A stretch of 64,000 nucleotides of DNA. It comes from an uncultured bacterium. GTDB lineage: Bacteria > Bacteroidota > Bacteroidia > Bacteroidales > Bacteroidaceae. Below are positions 45,566-54,036 of this stretch, one piece after another. The DNA lies in contig CAJMQU010000004.1 in assembly GCA_905215555.1 (NCBI GenBank), forward strand, positions 91,654-155,653. Direction: 5' to 3'. The notes beneath the pieces were generated by a model. The model searched no databases. It was not told where the DNA came from and saw only the letters and a program-made list of their open reading frames with translations. Numbering within the stretch: the stretch's first letter is position 1; each line of letters starts with the position of its first letter. The position numbers and the translations under genes were made by a program.

Positions 45566-46567
45566 CTATTTATGAGTATGATGTGATGTTTTAATAGCAG
45601 TTCTTATGTTATCTATCGGTGTCTTGGGTAAAATAGTACAATCGGCTCCTAAAATGAAGAGCTTTCCTTTTTGTGATTTCTTTAACATCTTTATTTCTTT
45701 AGCTACGTCATCAGGGTTTCCTTCTAATATAGCCCCTTTACGATATAATCCTCCCATTACAGGACGTTTGAATAATTGTTCGCATGCTTGCAGACTGAAT
45801 GGCTTACCGGCTATTTCACAAGGAGCATTTATGATCTGTCCAGGATATGAGATAAAGCGGGTTAAATCGTCATATTGGCCCTCATAGTCACAAATGTGAA
45901 GTATATTGAGCTGTGTATTTGCATTACACTCCTGCATGACTCTTAAATCATAGGGCTTGACAAATGTTTCAAAGAATGCAGGGACCTCATAAAACTTTAT
46001 TTCTCCTCCCTGAGTAGGTGTATAAAAACCGTCTACACCAATTTTTTTACAGGCTTTTACGTATTCGATAAGTGCTTCTGTAAAATATTCAAGAGCCTTT
46101 TTAACTCGTTCGGGTTCTGTCTTGGCATATGCTACTACGGTTTTGGCTCCTACACTTTGTATTAACATTTGAAATGGAGAATAAACGGTAGGCAATATCA
46201 TTGCGTTGGCTCCGGCAACATCGTAAATTCCCTGTACCACTTCTAGTGTGGGAGCGAAGAAGTCCGCTGGAAGAGCTTTTATCTGCTCCCAATCTTCCGG
46301 CTTCTCGATCCGGATACGACCGTAGCCTTGTTCGAACTGAATCTTGACGAAATCCATACCTGTAGACAGAAAATAACGTAAGTGTGCATTTATAGCTTTC
46401 TCTCCGGTACGGGCATCTTTTCCGAAATGCATGAAAAATGCCGCCGGTACATATGACTCGTCTAGGGTACCTGACAAGAATTGTTGCATCACTTCCCGTT
46501 TGTTGGTGGGAATTTGCGCCTGTGCCAGTGAAGCGAAACAAAATAATATGAATATAAGTCTTTTCAT
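45566..46567 (-). CDS. Secreted uroporphyrinogen-decarboxylase-superfamily protein
   Basis: The 333-residue protein has a clear signal peptide (about 1-17, ending AQA). The remainder follows the URO-D TIM-barrel pattern: FMHFGKDARTGEKA, FLSTGMDFVKIQFEQGYG, ILPTVYSPFQM and LHICDYEGQYDDL. Cytosolic URO-D relatives decarboxylate porphyrinogens or act as corrinoid methyltransferases, so an exported copy is unusual. Residues needed for haem synthesis are not evident. It has its own -7 box and a terminator, placed between PL6 and the GH36-type gene. A role in modifying methylated sugars is conceivable, but nothing in the sequence proves it. Confidence 0.6.
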   Translation of the reverse strand: MKRLIFILFCFASLAQAQIPTNKREVMQQFLSGTLDESYVPAAFFMHFGKDARTGEKAINAHLRYFLSTGMDFVKIQFEQGYGRIRIEKPEDWEQIKALPADFFAPTLEVVQGIYDVAGANAMILPTVYSPFQMLIQSVGAKTVVAYAKTEPERVKKALEYFTEALIEYVKACKKIGVDGFYTPTQGGEIKFYEVPAFFETFVKPYDLRVMQECNANTQLNILHICDYEGQYDDLTRFISYPGQIINAPCEIAGKPFSLQACEQLFKRPVMGGLYRKGAILEGNPDDVAKEIKMLKKSQKGKLFILGADCTILPKTPIDNIRTAIKTSHHTHK

Positions 46568-46598
46568 AAATTGATGTTTTTCATTTGATTCGATGTTG

Positions 46599-46606
46599 CA
46601 AAAGTA
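46599..46606 (-). promoter_or_regulatory. -7 box of the URO-D-like gene
   Basis: On the minus strand this reads TACTTTTG, an exact TAnnTTTG match, 32 bp upstream of the start codon. Confidence 0.5.
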
Positions 46607-46676
46607 CGAGCAATACCAATACAGAGCTTAGAATATTGTTTCAATTATTATATATATTGTTTCAAAAAGTACTTTC

Positions 46677-48731
46677 TTAGCGTGTAAAATCAAGAATTAA
46701 TATTTCTTTAGGCGCCAATGTGATGGAAATAGTATCTCCGTAACGATATTTTGTAGCTAACCTTCCTTGAATATTTGTAGTTGGTGAGTTAACTTTTAAA
46801 TATGTTTTGGATTCAGGCATGCCTACTGTCCTGTTCAATGTAATTCGGTAACTTTGGGGCATATCTGATGGATTATGGAATGATATATATCCTTGCTTAT
46901 CAGTCCAGGCTGTATAACCGTATACTTCGTTCTGTTGGGGTGAACCTCCATGTATATGTACGTTGTGGAAAGTAGAAAACATTTTCCGGCTCCATTTCAA
47001 ACCATCAGCAAGGATGTCCCAATCGCTGGAAGAAAGGCTGTCGGTTTTGATATATAGTTCGATAAAGCCTGTACCACGGCTCAGATTCATATATAGATAG
47101 TTCCTGAATGTTTCGGGAGTTTCATCCGATGATATCTTTTTGGGTTCGTGGTTGAAGATGGCACTTATCGGGAACTTTGTGTTTTCTTCTTTCCATATCT
47201 GATGATAAATTTGATCGCGATATACTAATTCTCCATTCCGGTCATTTCCTTTGGCGGCATCTCCCGCATTAATCAGCCATACAATATCAATATATTGTAA
47301 CCACCAGGGACTCAGATAAGCACCATTTGTGATTGCGATGAATATATCCGGATTTACTGCCCCCAGTTTATTGAAGATTTGCATGAGTCGTTCCGTTCCA
47401 GCTGAAAGATAATAACCTTTTTGTTCATCGTAGCTGCTGTCATTCAGTCTTTCATCATTTGATGATGGAAAAGGATTGTTGGTGATATCGAAATCACGGA
47501 GATTGAGATGTCCGAAAAGACCGTCAAATTTGAAATAGGATATTCCCATGCGTGCTAATTCCAGTACTCGGTTTTCTAATTTTTGCATGTAGGTTTTACC
47601 GGTCATAGACATGCCGTAAGATAGTGCCTCAAAGCCGTATTCTCGCATTTTGGGCACCATTGATTGCCCTCCGAAGAGACAGCCGGGACTGAGCCAGAGT
47701 CCTAATTGTGAGTGTACATTTTGTACGGAGCGGAAGCAGTCTGCAAAATCAGGCTGGAACTTGGAGTTGATCGTCCATACTTTGTCTGACCAGTCGGCTT
47801 CTTTGCTGGTATCCTGCCAGCCATCGTCAATAATATAGGCATTCAGTGGTTGGCAACCTCTTTGCGTTACTAATTCATTGTTGATTTTCTCCACAGCGTG
47901 GATGAATTTCTCTTTTGATACGTTTCTGGAATAATCAAACCAACTGTTATATTGGATTTGCAGGCGCAACGGGCGTTTCCTTATCTTATTGATATAGTTA
48001 TAGAAAGCATCGTCTATAAATTGCGGATCGGCACTTACACCTATTATGCTGTTGTATGATATATAAGGTGTGCCTTGGCTTAGTGTTTGTCCCCACAAAT
48101 ATCCGCAGTTTATCTGGTGGTTATTGACTTCGTTGGTGGCAGCCGGAAATTCTATTCCCCAAAAGGTTCCTGTTTGAGTAGTATAAAGCGGTTGTCCCAG
48201 CCCTGGCTTCCATTGCGCATTGCCTCTGGCTGTGATTTTCTTGAGTGTGTAGTTTTGGTAGGCATCTTCAAAAGCAATGGCTTCTACATCTATTCTTTTC
48301 AAGCAAATATCCCTACAGGAAGTCAGTTCCAGATGTTTCCGACAGTAGCTTTCATCTTCTGCCAACTCATAACAAACGGTCAGAGATAAATCATTCTCTT
48401 TTCCTTGTAGCCGGAACAGATATCCTTTACTTTCCGGACGCTGAGGATTCACATAAGGAGAAGCAGAAATAACAGTGAAGTCTTTGGTAGATAAAATATG
48501 GTCTGTATTATTCATTTGGGCAGGTATGGAGAAACGAAGGGAGAACTCATCACAACTTGTCGGTCTTAATACGGTTTTAGCTTGTTTGTTGATAATTGAC
48601 AGCGTGGATAACCGCCCTTCTGTTACTTGCAGAATACGTGCCAGATGTTTGTTTTCTACTTTGTATGTTTGAGCCGTAATCTTCGGGATAGTAATCAATA
48701 GGATAATGAATGTGATAATGTTTTTTTTCAT
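46677..48731 (-). CDS. Secreted GH36-type alpha-galactosidase-like enzyme
   Basis: The 684-residue protein starts at MKKNIITFIILL (signal peptide about 1-20). A longer frame to 48776 would add 15 residues before the signal. A beta-sandwich (about 20-270) precedes a TIM barrel with YIIDDGWQD, FKFDGLFGHL (nucleophile candidate Asp403) and INAGDAAKGND (acid/base candidate Asp491), followed by a C-terminal beta domain. The arrangement is that of GH36/clan GH-D enzymes. Specificity for alpha-galactose is likely, but not certain for this divergent group. It is preceded by the -7 box at 48760. Confidence 0.7.
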   Translation of the reverse strand: MKKNIITFIILLITIPKITAQTYKVENKHLARILQVTEGRLSTLSIINKQAKTVLRPTSCDEFSLRFSIPAQMNNTDHILSTKDFTVISASPYVNPQRPESKGYLFRLQGKENDLSLTVCYELAEDESYCRKHLELTSCRDICLKRIDVEAIAFEDAYQNYTLKKITARGNAQWKPGLGQPLYTTQTGTFWGIEFPAATNEVNNHQINCGYLWGQTLSQGTPYISYNSIIGVSADPQFIDDAFYNYINKIRKRPLRLQIQYNSWFDYSRNVSKEKFIHAVEKINNELVTQRGCQPLNAYIIDDGWQDTSKEADWSDKVWTINSKFQPDFADCFRSVQNVHSQLGLWLSPGCLFGGQSMVPKMREYGFEALSYGMSMTGKTYMQKLENRVLELARMGISYFKFDGLFGHLNLRDFDITNNPFPSSNDERLNDSSYDEQKGYYLSAGTERLMQIFNKLGAVNPDIFIAITNGAYLSPWWLQYIDIVWLINAGDAAKGNDRNGELVYRDQIYHQIWKEENTKFPISAIFNHEPKKISSDETPETFRNYLYMNLSRGTGFIELYIKTDSLSSSDWDILADGLKWSRKMFSTFHNVHIHGGSPQQNEVYGYTAWTDKQGYISFHNPSDMPQSYRITLNRTVGMPESKTYLKVNSPTTNIQGRLATKYRYGDTISITLAPKEILILDFTR

Positions 48732-48759
48732 ATTATAAATATTTGAATGATTGACATTG

Positions 48760-48767
48760 CAAATATA
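48760..48767 (-). promoter_or_regulatory. -7 box of the GH36-type gene
   Basis: The minus strand reads TATATTTG, an exact TAnnTTTG match, 28 bp upstream of the chosen start codon. This supports the shorter start. Confidence 0.5.
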
Positions 48768-48844
48768 TGTTGTCAATAGGAGAGAGGCTTACAATATCTT
48801 CTCATAATCTGTTTGTGTTGTCTCATTATCAGAGAATATATAAA

Positions 48845-48877
48845 AAGGAGGGGCCAAATACACTTTGGCTCCTCCTT
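48845..48877 (-). terminator. Terminator of the NlpE-like gene
   Basis: A near-perfect 14-bp inverted repeat (AAGGAGGGGCCAAA and TTTGGCTCCTCCTT, one G-T pair) precedes a run of T on the minus strand. Confidence 0.8.
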
Positions 48878-48896
48878 ACATGAAATGTTTTGCTGA

Positions 48897-49379
48897 TTAT
48901 TTTTTCACTTGAATAATATCGTAGTTCAGGTCGCTGACAGCTTCCTGCAAACTATCATTAACCAAACGTAAAGTGGTATCGTTCACTACTACAAAGTAGA
49001 CAGGAGCGTCACCGTCATTGGGTGTCAGTTTGTAGGCTGTCTTTGGTTGGTTGTTTACTGTTTTTTTGATGATTTGTTTCTTACCTTTGGTTGTGAAACT
49101 CTTGTTCTGTCCCTGACCTTCTGCATCCAGATAGGTCATTACCAGTGTATAGCCGCTTTCTCCGTCAGGTCCTACACTGTCTACGCTCAATACGTATTGG
49201 ATACCCGGACCGTCGGCAGCAGGAAGGAGGCCTTCGTATACGGCTACAGCGGAAGAGTCATTTCCGGCAATTGCCACTATACCTTCGCCTTCATCTACAG
49301 TAGCATTATTTTGAGTTCCTTTTGATTGGCAGGATACCAATGCAGCGGCGATGGCTGCAATCATCATTACTTTTTTCAT
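48897..49379 (-). CDS. NlpE-like lipoprotein without the CxxC motif
   Basis: The 160-residue protein has a lipoprotein signal with Cys at about residue 17 (AALVSCQSKG). Residues about 47-155 match the NlpE N-terminal domain: YEGLLPAADGPGIQYVLSV and the later GYTLVMTYLD. NlpE in enterobacteria senses copper or surface contact and has a CxxC in the position that here reads AADG, so metal or redox sensing through that pair is not possible. It is a single-gene unit with its own terminator. Confidence 0.65.
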   Translation of the reverse strand: MKKVMMIAAIAAALVSCQSKGTQNNATVDEGEGIVAIAGNDSSAVAVYEGLLPAADGPGIQYVLSVDSVGPDGESGYTLVMTYLDAEGQGQNKSFTTKGKKQIIKKTVNNQPKTAYKLTPNDGDAPVYFVVVNDTTLRLVNDSLQEAVSDLNYDIIQVKK

Positions 49380-49419
49380 TGCTTTAATGGTTTAAGTTAA
49401 TATATAAAATGCAATTTAG

Positions 49420-50712
49420 CTATTTTTCCTCTTCTCTTTTTATGACAAGTAGTTTGTCTACTCGTCCACGGTCCATATCTACTACCTCGAAATCCAGGTT
49501 CTTGTAGCTGAACAAGTCTCCGGCTTTCGGCACTCGTCCGATGAGGAACATGGCGAGCCCGCTCAGCGTGGTAAAATCTTCCTCTCTCAGGTCATCGTAG
49601 CTCAGGATACCCATCTCTTCCATAAAATCGTCTATATTCATGGAGGCTTCAACGAGCATCGAACCATCTTGCCGGGTGACGATATCTTCTTCTTCCGTTT
49701 CGTTCTCTTCAAGGATGTCACCGAAGATGCTTTCCGTCAAATCGTGCAGGGTGATGATACCTGCGGTGTTACCGTACTCGTCTACAACAACTCCGAACTT
49801 ATTTTTGTTCTTCTTAAATACCTCTAAAACTTTCTTTGCATATAAACTTTCCGGGATAAACAGGGGAGGACGGGCTATATTACGTAAATTAAATGGTGCT
49901 TCGCTGCCCAACATCAGAATTATATCTTTGACGGACACCACACCGATAATATCGTCTTTTCCCTTTTCCACTAACAGATATTTGCTGAAATGTTGTTCGC
50001 GGATGATTTGCAATACTTCTTCATGGGTATCTGTAGGATGTAGTACAACGATGTCGCGGCGATAAGTCATCAATTCATTGGCCCGTTTGTCCGAAAAGCG
50101 AAATACATCTCGTAGCATTTCGGTTTCTTCCTTATCTATAACACCTTGTTCTGAACTTTGATGGAGAATCATTTTCAATTCATCGTGCGTCATGGTACGT
50201 TCTTCTCCATTATTCAATCCAATCAGTTTATTCATGATTTTGGTGGAGAAGCTGAGTAGGCAAACGAACGGATATGAGATTTTAGTCAGCAAAATCATGA
50301 CGGGGCTGAGTAGAGTCGCATAACGTTCCGGATTGCTCAAAGCTATGGACTTGGGCACCAACTCACCTATGATGAGTGAAAGGTAAGTGATGATTGCCAC
50401 AGTCGTAATCATGGCAAGGTCTTTGGCATAAGGGGCTAATCCTGGAATAGAAGCAAATAACGGGGCTACATTGTCGGCAATGGCAATACCACCAAAAGCT
50501 CCGGATACGATGCCGATGAGGGTAATCCCGATTTGAATAGTAGAAAGAAATTTTTCGGGTTCTTCCAACTGTTTTAGTACACCTTTTACTCTTTTGTTTC
50601 CTTTGCCGGCAAGGGTTTCGAGTCGTGCTTTGCTGGACGATACCAATGCGATTTCATACATGGCAAAGATACCATTCAACACTAATAAAAGTAGAATAAT
50701 AATAAATTCCAT
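49420..50712 (-). CDS. CNNM/CorC-type membrane protein with CBS pair
   Basis: The 430-residue protein starts at MEFIIILLLLVLNG, nine codons inside the longer frame, downstream of the -7 box at 50737. An N-terminal DUF21 membrane domain has four hydrophobic segments (about 1-185) with the GELVPKSIAL motif. A CBS pair follows (about 205-330), including VVDEYGNTAGIITLHDLTE, then a CorC_HlyC domain (about 345-430). Family members are implicated in magnesium efflux or membrane integrity. It is an ordinary housekeeping gene. Confidence 0.88.
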   Translation of the reverse strand: MEFIIILLLLVLNGIFAMYEIALVSSSKARLETLAGKGNKRVKGVLKQLEEPEKFLSTIQIGITLIGIVSGAFGGIAIADNVAPLFASIPGLAPYAKDLAMITTVAIITYLSLIIGELVPKSIALSNPERYATLLSPVMILLTKISYPFVCLLSFSTKIMNKLIGLNNGEERTMTHDELKMILHQSSEQGVIDKEETEMLRDVFRFSDKRANELMTYRRDIVVLHPTDTHEEVLQIIREQHFSKYLLVEKGKDDIIGVVSVKDIILMLGSEAPFNLRNIARPPLFIPESLYAKKVLEVFKKNKNKFGVVVDEYGNTAGIITLHDLTESIFGDILEENETEEEDIVTRQDGSMLVEASMNIDDFMEEMGILSYDDLREEDFTTLSGLAMFLIGRVPKAGDLFSYKNLDFEVVDMDRGRVDKLLVIKREEEK

Positions 50713-50736
50713 ATAGATTTTGAATAGTTTATGTTG

Positions 50737-50744
50737 CAAACATA
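50737..50744 (-). promoter_or_regulatory. -7 box of the CorC-like gene
   Basis: The minus strand reads TATGTTTG, an exact TAnnTTTG match, 24 bp upstream of the preferred start codon. Confidence 0.5.
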
Positions 50745-50801
50745 CTAATTTTTTGAATTTTATTACTAATATTGTCGCTTATTTATATGGATTATTAATG
50801 A

Positions 50802-51629
50802 ATGAAAAACATGAGAAGTAAACGAATGCTATTTAGCGTTTTGGTGCTGTTTGCTGCTGTCGCGGTGCGAGCGGCACGGGTCGATACTATTATGGTGAAG
50901 AGTCCCTCCATGAAGAAAGAAGTGCAGGTGGTATATGTGCTTCCGGATAAGACATTGGGGAAGAAAGCTGAAGCTTGTCCGGCGGTTTATTTGTTACATG
51001 GTTATGGTGGTAATGCGCGTACCTGGGTAGGGCTTAAACCTGAATTGACCAAGATTGCTGATGAGAAAGGAATCATCTTCGTATGTCCTGATGGTAAAAA
51101 CAGTTGGTATTGGGATAGCCCTAAGAATCCGGCTTATCGTTACGAGACTTTTGTAGCCTCGGAACTGGTGAAATATACGGATGAACATTATGCCGCTATT
51201 CCCGAAAAGAAAGCGCGTGCCATTGCTGGTTTGAGTATGGGCGGACATGGAGCATTGTGGCTGGCAATTCGCCATAACGATACGTTTGGTGCGGCAGGTA
51301 GTACAAGTGGTGGAGTTGATATTCGTCCGTTTCCCAAAAATTGGGAAATGAATCTGCAACTTGGTGAATATGAAGCGGACAAGGCTTTATGGGATCAGCA
51401 CACGGTTATCACTCAGATTGATAAAATAAAGGATGGGGATCTTGCATTGATTATCGATTGCGGCGAACAAGACTTCTTCCTGAATGTGAATAAGGCATTG
51501 CATGAGAGATTGTTGGAGAAGAGTATCAGTCATGATTTCATAACCCGCCCCGGTTCCCATAACGGGAAATATTGGAGTAATTCCATTGATTACCAAATTC
51601 TTTTCTTTGATAAGTTCTTCAAGAGATAA
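50802..51629 (+). CDS. Secreted alpha/beta-hydrolase esterase
   Basis: The 275-residue protein has a signal peptide (about 1-25). The alpha/beta-hydrolase fold of the putative-esterase family (esterase D/antigen-85 type) shows the oxyanion-region YLLHGYGGNARTW, the nucleophile Ser145 in GLSMGG, Asp224 and His253 (SHNGKYW). Relatives in Bacteroides include feruloyl and acetyl esterases acting on plant glycans. No PUL surrounds it, so the substrate is unclear. It converges with the DUF4595-like gene, leaving a 10-bp gap. Confidence 0.8.
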   Translation: MKNMRSKRMLFSVLVLFAAVAVRAARVDTIMVKSPSMKKEVQVVYVLPDKTLGKKAEACPAVYLLHGYGGNARTWVGLKPELTKIADEKGIIFVCPDGKNSWYWDSPKNPAYRYETFVASELVKYTDEHYAAIPEKKARAIAGLSMGGHGALWLAIRHNDTFGAAGSTSGGVDIRPFPKNWEMNLQLGEYEADKALWDQHTVITQIDKIKDGDLALIIDCGEQDFFLNVNKALHERLLEKSISHDFITRPGSHNGKYWSNSIDYQILFFDKFFKR

Positions 51630-51639
51630 TATCCTTAAT

Positions 51640-52527
51640 TTATTCGATTGTATAGTTTACGGTACGGACATAGTTCGTACCGTAACTGTTTGTCACATTC
51701 CTACAAGAAGTTACAATGCCTTTTGCATTGAGAGCATAACTGTAAGTTACGGTTTCATTGCTTTCACTATTCTCGTCCGGTTGGAAGCGAGTGACCAAAA
51801 CATTATACGGATCTCCTAAAAGTTTTCCGTAAAGGGCGGCTGTATGAAATGAGAGAGGGTATAATTCAGCAAGGAACAGGAAGGGAAGCTCTGAAGTGTT
51901 GGCTATTTCCTCATTGGCCGGGGCTGTAGCTGTATATGATTGTTCATAATTATCTGTCTGTTCGGTGATATGTAATTCTCTCTTGTCGCTATAGTCAATA
52001 TGAATAGCGGAATAAGTCAGATTTCCATCTAATGATTCTGTAATATCCTTAAGAAAATGCTTTCCTTCCGGGTTGACAAGATAGGAAAAAGTATAAAAGC
52101 GGGTATTAATGCCTTCTTGTCGTATACAACTTGTGGCGTAACCTTTATCATTTAGAGTATAAGTGGATATATAGCCGTAGTCATCGGTTACTATAGCCTT
52201 ATGATTTTCATAAGTTATCTGCATGCCACTTTTGATTTCTGCTGATTCTCCTGCCACAAAGTTCTGCTTTAATGTGAGGTTCGCCAGCCGACCGGTTTCA
52301 TAGATGTAAGTTTGAGTCGTAGTGACAGGCTGGGCATCTCCTGTCTTTACTTCTGATAACTCGATTTTCGAGAAATGAGTCACGGGATATTCATTGGCGT
52401 TTGGAATTCCGTTTTCGTTCTTGCAAACGAAGATATTATCAGTTTCTAGATTTACTGAATTATCATCATCATTACAACCTGCCAATGCCCCAACGAGAAG
52501 CATGCCTATGAGAATGTTTTTTTTCAT
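51640..52527 (-). CDS. DUF4595-like lipoprotein of unknown function
   Basis: The 295-residue protein has a lipoprotein signal with Cys at about residue 18 (GALAGCNDDDN). The remainder is beta-rich, with YD-repeat-like strands (TYTLNDKGYATSC, YSYALNAKGIVTSC) of the kind seen in Bacteroides DUF4595/DUF5032 proteins. No catalytic motif is visible. It starts 6 bp after the S41 peptidase homologue, so the two are co-transcribed and probably act together in the envelope. Confidence 0.55.
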   Translation of the reverse strand: MKKNILIGMLLVGALAGCNDDDNSVNLETDNIFVCKNENGIPNANEYPVTHFSKIELSEVKTGDAQPVTTTQTYIYETGRLANLTLKQNFVAGESAEIKSGMQITYENHKAIVTDDYGYISTYTLNDKGYATSCIRQEGINTRFYTFSYLVNPEGKHFLKDITESLDGNLTYSAIHIDYSDKRELHITEQTDNYEQSYTATAPANEEIANTSELPFLFLAELYPLSFHTAALYGKLLGDPYNVLVTRFQPDENSESNETVTYSYALNAKGIVTSCRNVTNSYGTNYVRTVNYTIE

Positions 52528-52533
52528 TTCAAT

Positions 52534-53880
52534 TTATTTAATTATAAGACCGTTGCGGAAGGTGCGTTTCATCTTTACGCTTTTCACGACGCTCATTTTC
52601 GTTTCGGGGCTTGGTTCCGGTTCCGGAAGTACGATATTGCCATTGATGATGCCTAATGCAGCACTTATCAATTCTTCATTCGGATCGCCTAATGGCAATA
52701 CTTTGGCAAAATTGCTCAGCTGGCTGACAGCATAGTCCGGAGCGAAACCTTTGGCATAATCCGCCTCATCTTCCGAATTGAATACTTTGCACACAACGGG
52801 ACGAAGCACCCACAAGAATTTATCACTGGGGAATCTTTCCGTAGCCACCGTTTCTCCTTTGGTAGTGCTGCCCACTACTACTACTTTCATATAAGGTTTC
52901 AGACAGTTAATCAGCATTTCGGAAGCTGCCGCAGTTGTGTTGCTTGTCAGTACATAGACTTTCGGCAGATTTAAGTTGCTGCCTCCTTCCAAAAGCTGGG
53001 CATCAAGAGTCAACTCACGGTTTTTATATTGCCGCTTCTGACTGTATACCAGTGAGGCAAAGGGACTGCCTAACTTGTCGGCAGGTGCCAATATATCTGC
53101 CAATAGTTGAACACATTCCATTTCTCCACCATCATTGTAGCGTAAATCGAGGATAAAGTCCGTTACTCCTTTTTCTTTATAGAATCGAGAAAGCCGGAGC
53201 AGTTCGCTGTCATACTCCTTGCTGAAATGATTGTATGCCAAATAACCGATATTCAGGGTTCCGTTGGTGTAAAGATTATAAGCCGGTATGACGACATCTT
53301 CCACAGGGCGGGCAGCGGGCAGATTGGCTTCACGATAACCTTCAATGCGACCTTCTTCTTCTCCTTCTTCATTCTCTGTTGTGACGTATCTCCCTATCAG
53401 CAATTTCTGATTTTCACCTTCAACCAGTAACTTTTCTGTCTTTTTAGTGATGAAGTCATCGTTGATTTGCATGATCCATTCTCCTCGCTTCAATCCTATT
53501 TCTGAGGCCGGAGATTCGGGGACAACGTATGTGAGCAGGGCAAGATAAGCGGTGTCATTATCAGGGATACGGTACAAATTATAGTCGAAGCCATAACTTG
53601 GCGGAGGAGTACCATACAAAGTATCGACTCTGGAATACCCCTTGTCAAGCGGAGACTTTATTTTTTCCAGAAAAGCTTCCGGAGAAAGGAAATAGTTCAA
53701 GTCTTTTGAGTTGGGTATGTCTTCAAACCAAAGATATTCTTCCCTCATGATGCTGTCTATCCACAAATCACGTCCGGTCAGCGGATAATACTCCGGCCAA
53801 CGGTCTACTCCGCAAGAGAATAAGCTTGTCATCACAAGGACTCCCAATAGTAGGAAAAGCTGTATGTTCCTTCTTCTCAT
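52534..53880 (-). CDS. S41-family peptidase homologue, probably inactive lipoprotein
   Basis: The 448-residue protein has a lipoprotein signal with Cys at about residue 23 (SLFSCGVDRW), a PDZ-like region (about 105-200) and the S41 catalytic domain (about 205-400), with FILDLRYNDGGE. The family signature T-A-S-A-S-E, whose first Ser is the nucleophile, reads TAAASE at 316-321, so residue 318 is Ala (codon GCA). The downstream Lys region is preserved in outline. It may be a pseudo-protease or use a shifted Ser. A -7 box lies at 53907-53914. It forms an operon with the DUF4595-like gene. Confidence 0.75.
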   Translation of the reverse strand: MRRRNIQLFLLLGVLVMTSLFSCGVDRWPEYYPLTGRDLWIDSIMREEYLWFEDIPNSKDLNYFLSPEAFLEKIKSPLDKGYSRVDTLYGTPPPSYGFDYNLYRIPDNDTAYLALLTYVVPESPASEIGLKRGEWIMQINDDFITKKTEKLLVEGENQKLLIGRYVTTENEEGEEEGRIEGYREANLPAARPVEDVVIPAYNLYTNGTLNIGYLAYNHFSKEYDSELLRLSRFYKEKGVTDFILDLRYNDGGEMECVQLLADILAPADKLGSPFASLVYSQKRQYKNRELTLDAQLLEGGSNLNLPKVYVLTSNTTAAASEMLINCLKPYMKVVVVGSTTKGETVATERFPSDKFLWVLRPVVCKVFNSEDEADYAKGFAPDYAVSQLSNFAKVLPLGDPNEELISAALGIINGNIVLPEPEPSPETKMSVVKSVKMKRTFRNGLIIK

Positions 53881-53906
53881 CTGTATCTATCGTTTGGTTT
53901 TCGTTG

Positions 53907-53914
53907 CAAATTTA
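53907..53914 (-). promoter_or_regulatory. -7 box of the S41/DUF4595 operon
   Basis: The minus strand reads TAAATTTG, an exact TAnnTTTG match, 26 bp upstream of the start codon. Confidence 0.5.
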
Positions 53915-53970
53915 GCGAATAGTTTGTTTATCTACCATAAATGTGGTATAAAATTCCCTATCTTGTGCCA

Positions 53971-54001
53971 TTGCCCATGTCAGGACATCCCTTTATCTTT
54001 G
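53971..54001 (+). promoter_or_regulatory. Promoter of metY
   Basis: TTG (53971-53973) and TATCTTTG (53994-54001) fit the Bacteroides -33/-7 pair with a 20-bp spacer. The location places the true start codon at 54037 and rules out the upstream in-frame codons. Confidence 0.6.
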
Positions 54002-54036
54002 CACTCAATCAATTAATCCTAAAAAATACAACGACA

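Noticed and set aside
53941..54036. Riboswitch upstream of metY
   Set aside because: The segment is short and contains the promoter itself. No SAM-riboswitch core is recognisable.
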